Shown here in pieces: positions 23,619 to 26,291 of a stretch of DNA of 26,291 bases (position 1 is its first letter; each line of letters starts with the position of its first letter). Both the position numbers and the translations under genes were made by a program. Where the stretch lies: assembly GCF_031461075.1 (NCBI RefSeq), contig NZ_JAVKPK010000052.1, positions 1 to 26,291 on the forward strand, given 5' to 3'. This DNA is from Methanosarcina baikalica. GTDB taxonomy: Archaea; Halobacteriota; Methanosarcinia; Methanosarcinales; Methanosarcinaceae. Below the pieces are notes generated by a model. It saw nothing but the letters and a program-made list of their open reading frames with translations. It ran no database searches and was not told the DNA's origin.

Positions 23619-24086
23619 GTGCCAATAATAAACACCTCACAGGGAGTAGGAGGCATACTGAACAATTTCAGGAGCCTTGTCAAAGGAGCGGAAAAGATCA
23701 CTTTTGTAGGAACTCCAGGATTCTGTACTCCTTTTGCGGAACTTCTCGGTTTTGTAGTCCGAGACCAAAAGCTCGCTTTCGTTTCCAGTCTGGACTTTGA
23801 GAAAGCCAGGTCTGTTTACATGACTTATGAGGGCATGCAGCTTGGAGAACTTACAGACGCACACGCTGATGTTGTTGTCCTGCTGGGCGGGCTTGCTATG
23901 CCAAAAACCGGGATAAACCCTGAAAAAGCAAAGGATGTCGCTACAAAAATCCTCGAAGGCTCGGAAAAAAGGAAAATTATCGGAGTCTGCTTCCAGTCCA
24001 TGTTCATGCAGCAGAAATGGGACGAGGTAATTAACTTTGATTATATAATCAATTCCGACATGGCTGTTGAAGTGCTGGGCTTCTAA
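23619..24086 (+). CDS. DUF2124 family protein, methanogen-conserved
   Basis: A 155-aa soluble alpha/beta protein matching DUF2124, a family found mainly in methanogens. KITFVGTPGFCTPFAELLGF near 26-45, SLDFEKARSV near 57-66, the hydrophobic strand HADVVVLLGGLAMPKTGIN near 82-100, and KIIGVCFQSMFMQQKWDEVI near 118-137 are conserved-looking blocks with a Rossmann-like pattern. Function is unknown; C36 and C123 stand out as possible functional cysteines. The start is GTG with AGGGG 8 nt upstream. It follows mch after a terminator, so it is likely a separate transcript, though proximity to a methanogenesis gene fits its phylogenetic range. Confidence 0.8.
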   Translation: MPIINTSQGVGGILNNFRSLVKGAEKITFVGTPGFCTPFAELLGFVVRDQKLAFVSSLDFEKARSVYMTYEGMQLGELTDAHADVVVLLGGLAMPKTGINPEKAKDVATKILEGSEKRKIIGVCFQSMFMQQKWDEVINFDYIINSDMAVEVLGF

Positions 24087-24242
24087 AATTTTCTGCAATT
24101 AAAACTTTTTGCAATTAATTCCCATACATGCCTCACAAAAAGATTCATGTAGATAAAAATTTGTTTTTTCCGTTTCTATTTTTCTCCTGTCCTGCAATTT
24201 TTCTAATAAGATACAATTATATCCGATCCTATCTTATAACAT

Positions 24243-24611
24243 ATGATAATTATGGAGAAAGCTGCTAACGAAATCAAGGAATTAAAGGGCTTTTTGCCCA
24301 GGTCTATCGCGTATGCAGGACAGATAAACGAAGATTTTGCCGAAGGGATTGCAGGCTTGTATAAAGCTGTCTGGGAGGAAAGGGAAGGCGGGCTTTCTAT
24401 AAAACAGAAGCATCTCATCGTCTTTGCTGTCGCCTGCTCCAGCAACAACATACAAAGTGCAGCCAAAATCCTGGAGAGGCTTCATAAATTCGGAGCCACA
24501 AAAATGGAGATTACTGACGCCATGATGCTTGCTACTTGGACTGGTGGAATCCAGCATTTCACGGATTTCAGTGCAGTAATTCTTAAAGAAATGGAGAGAT
24601 TAGGCTATTAA
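24243..24611 (+). CDS. Carboxymuconolactone decarboxylase-fold protein lacking CxxC
   Basis: A 122-aa all-helical protein with the CMD/AhpD-like pattern: LSIKQKHLIVFAVACSSNN, then ERLHKFGATKMEITDAMMLA and GGIQHFTDFS. In AhpD-type members the helix before 'GAT.xEI' carries CxxC followed by His. Lining up on GAT, those positions are N69, S72 and I76 here, and the only nearby cysteine is C65. Thiol peroxidase or disulfide reductase activity is therefore unlikely; decarboxylase-type or structural roles remain. The ATG at 24243 is about 24 nt from a TATA-like AATTATATC (24215-24223), suggesting a leaderless mRNA; a second ATG lies at 24252. Confidence 0.75.
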   Translation: MIIMEKAANEIKELKGFLPRSIAYAGQINEDFAEGIAGLYKAVWEEREGGLSIKQKHLIVFAVACSSNNIQSAAKILERLHKFGATKMEITDAMMLATWTGGIQHFTDFSAVILKEMERLGY

Positions 24612-24976
24612 AAGCCATCTTTTCTTACTTTTTCAGAAAAATATTTATTTCGAATGAATGCTTTCTTTTTGTAAATTTTATGTTTGCCTTATATGTATGC
24701 GCGTAAATTTTTATAAACTTCCTTACAACCTTCTTATAGCCCTCTTCTATATTTTTTTACAAATATAATTCGTCTCCGATTTTTAAATTAATCGATATAT
24801 ACAAGTTGTATTTTTTTCGGAAGGTTTATTTACTCCGTTTTTATAGAAAGAGTCAGGAACGTTTTCAAAGGAAGGCCCTTATTTCAGTATAGAATCTATA
24901 GATTGTGTTTGAGTGAAGTACGAACTTTCTAATTAAAACATGTATAATTAAGGCACGTTTCAAGGAAGGGATTTTT
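24612..24976. other. AT-rich intergenic region
   Basis: No gene or strong structure was recognised. T runs just after 24612 (TTTTCTTACTTTTTC) could terminate the upstream transcript. AATCGATATATACAAG near 24789 is a TATA-like candidate but far from the next start. Confidence 0.35.
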
Positions 24977-25471
24977 ATGGGACAGCCGGAAACACGTGTA
25001 ATCTTTCGGGAGGTACAGGATCTGCGCAATAACATTTTTCTGGTTTCTGTCCTTTATCCTGCAATCCTGCTCTGGTATATAGAGATCCACCATCTGGTCT
25101 TTGGAAAACCTGCCGGGGTTCAGAATATTCATGACATATACTTATTTGTGCTCTGGATTATTTTCGGGTTATTTTTCCCTCTTGTATTCTACTGTACAAA
25201 ACATATAACTGAGGTCAGAAGTGATGGAATATACATCCGTCTAATACCCCTGAATCCGTCTTTTAAAAAGATCCCCTTCTATATAGTGGAAGAATGTAAA
25301 ATTAAGGCTTATGACCCCCTGACAGGGAAAGAGTCTGATGCATCACAATCTTCTAAAAGAGTTAATCTGGTTGTAATCCTGAAGCTCATTTCCGGCAAAA
25401 AAATGCTCATCAGTTCCAGAAAACCCGAAGAGCTCTACAGAGCAATCAAGCAAGCTTCAGCACAGTACTAA
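24977..25471 (+). CDS. Small membrane protein with PH-like domain (DUF6141-like)
   Basis: A 164-aa protein: a short polar N-terminus, two membrane helices near 19-40 (IFLVSVLYPAILLWYIEIHH) and 54-73 (YLFVLWIIFGLFFPLVFYCT), then a cytoplasmic beta-rich domain. In it, EVRSDGIYIRLIPL, then KKIPFYIVEECKIKAY and VVILKLISGKKMLISSRKPE followed by an ending helix, have the strand pattern of bacterial PH-like domains. Function is unknown. An AGGAAGGGA site lies 6 nt before the ATG. It is separated from the next gene by about 190 nt with a hairpin. Confidence 0.65.
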   Translation: MGQPETRVIFREVQDLRNNIFLVSVLYPAILLWYIEIHHLVFGKPAGVQNIHDIYLFVLWIIFGLFFPLVFYCTKHITEVRSDGIYIRLIPLNPSFKKIPFYIVEECKIKAYDPLTGKESDASQSSKRVNLVVILKLISGKKMLISSRKPEELYRAIKQASAQY

Positions 25472-25544
25472 GAATTCCTTCTTTTCACATGTAATTGCCA
25501 GCTTTTTTACCTCTATTCCCATTTTTAAAACCCTTAATTTTTGC

Positions 25545-25561
25545 TCGGGCGTATTGCCCGA
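25545..25561. terminator. Hairpin between membrane-protein genes
   Basis: TCGGGC-GTATT-GCCCGA is a perfect 6-bp stem with a 5-nt loop. It is preceded, not followed, by T runs, so it might terminate in either direction or be a leader hairpin. Confidence 0.35.
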
Positions 25562-25664
25562 AGTCGAAAGCGTAAAAAAGCAAAACCTTATATGGAACTT
25601 AGTAACTGTTAAAATTAAATAATTAATAATTTAAGGAAAACATTTTGTAGAAGGTAGATATAAA

Positions 25665-26264
25665 GTGGTATGGGGGATAGATTTTTCCCCGAAAGGAACT
25701 GAAGCTCTTTACAGAGAACAGGATGGAAAACTCCTGATCGAGCTTGAGCTGCACAGTATAATGCAGATTTTCAATTCTTTTGATCCTGCCCCTTTTCACG
25801 AAAAAGAGCTTGATGAAAATGCAGAAGTATATATCTATAACACAGTTGGAGAATTCCCTCTAAAAAAGCCTCTTGAAATTGTGATATATGTTCCTCCTTC
25901 TGAATTTGATGGAGAAACCGGGCGCACTCTTAAAGAAGCAATCAAGAATCACTTTTCATACAGGGAACTTCTCACGGAAATAGAATTGAGGCGGCTTCTT
26001 CAGCGTGGGAGGAGAAACATGACAATTGCTGTTGTTTTTCTCTTTCTCTGCCTGCTCATAATCCGAATTCTATCAACTTTTGAAGGAGGTCTTATAAAGA
26101 CCATGCTTTCCGAAGGACTGACTATTACCGGATGGGTTGCTATGTGGGAGCCGGCGTATATTTTCCTCTATGGATGGTGGCCCATTGTGCAAAAAAGAAA
26201 TATTTACAGGAAGATCTTAGGCATGCACGTAAGTGTCATACCTGGTTCTCCAGGTGGGGGGTAA
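25665..26264 (+). CDS. Conserved hypothetical protein with two C-terminal membrane helices
   Basis: A 199-aa protein. Residues 1-115 are soluble, with a beta-rich region (KLLIELELHSIMQIFNSFDP, AEVYIYN, LEIVIYVPPSEF) and a helical, basic stretch YRELLTEIELRRLLQRGRRN. Two membrane segments follow near 118-138 (TIAVVFLFLCLLIIRIL) and 153-172 (TGWVAMWEPAYIFLYGWWPI), then a basic tail. I do not recognise a function. The start is GTG with AAGGT about 11 nt upstream. Another gene begins 2 nt after the stop, so this is the first gene of an operon that leaves the window. Confidence 0.6.
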   Translation: MVWGIDFSPKGTEALYREQDGKLLIELELHSIMQIFNSFDPAPFHEKELDENAEVYIYNTVGEFPLKKPLEIVIYVPPSEFDGETGRTLKEAIKNHFSYRELLTEIELRRLLQRGRRNMTIAVVFLFLCLLIIRILSTFEGGLIKTMLSEGLTITGWVAMWEPAYIFLYGWWPIVQKRNIYRKILGMHVSVIPGSPGGG

Positions 26265-26266
26265 AA

Positions 26267-26291
26267 ATGACAGACAGCCGCTTTTTACCGA
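26267..26291 (+). CDS. Start of next gene (cut by window end)
   Basis: The ATG at 26267 follows a very strong AGGTGGGGGG and lies 2 nt after the previous stop. Only MTDSRFLP is visible, so it is co-transcribed with the upstream hypothetical and cannot be identified. Confidence 0.55.

Overview
The window reads as a stretch of a methanogenic archaeal chromosome, almost certainly Methanosarcina. The evidence is a complete methenyl-H4MPT cyclohydrolase (mch), a methanogen-type DUF2124 protein, a B12-type ribonucleotide reductase, TATA-box promoters placed about 25-30 nt before start codons (leaderless transcripts), T-rich gene ends, and long AT-rich spacers. No rRNA, tRNA or CRISPR array was seen.

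Layout. 0.3-1.9 kb is a gene graveyard: an MFS transporter lacking its first membrane helices, a C-terminal scrap of an unidentified gene, and a frameshifted tyrosine-recombinase (integrase) N-terminus. 2.0-3.7 kb holds a compact class II ribonucleotide reductase without the usual C-terminal extension. 3.8-5.7 kb holds two tandem EamA transporter paralogues, each with its own leaderless promoter. 5.9-7.0 kb holds a LolD/MacB-type ABC ATPase followed by a PPC/DUF296 protein. 7.1-9.4 kb holds a winged-helix regulator divergent from enolase. 9.8-11.9 kb holds an FtsX/MacB-type permease, a plausible partner of the ATPase 3 kb upstream, facing a TauE/SafE anion exporter. 12-15 kb holds a ThyX-like protein preceded by an unusual 26-nt-period array of palindromes, a 55-codon small gene, a compact SET-domain protein and a HELGH membrane protein.

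15.1-18.9 kb is the standout: one 1,266-residue SIR2-domain protein, AT-rich in composition, with intact NADase-type motifs and a long helical C-terminus. It resembles the defence-associated sirtuins (DSR type) and ends 4 nt from a convergent PNPOx-like flavoprotein gene. 19.4-20.8 kb is an accessory spacer with an IS200/IS605 tnpA remnant, several strong hairpins and a perfect 12-bp palindrome.

20.8-26.3 kb returns to core genes: a U32-family protein, mch (probable start at a TTG with a strong Shine-Dalgarno, giving 321 aa) with a terminator hairpin, DUF2124, a carboxymuconolactone-decarboxylase-fold protein lacking its CxxC/His site, a small PH-like membrane protein, a two-helix hypothetical, and the first codons of one more gene. 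All assignments come from reading motifs by eye; no database search was possible.
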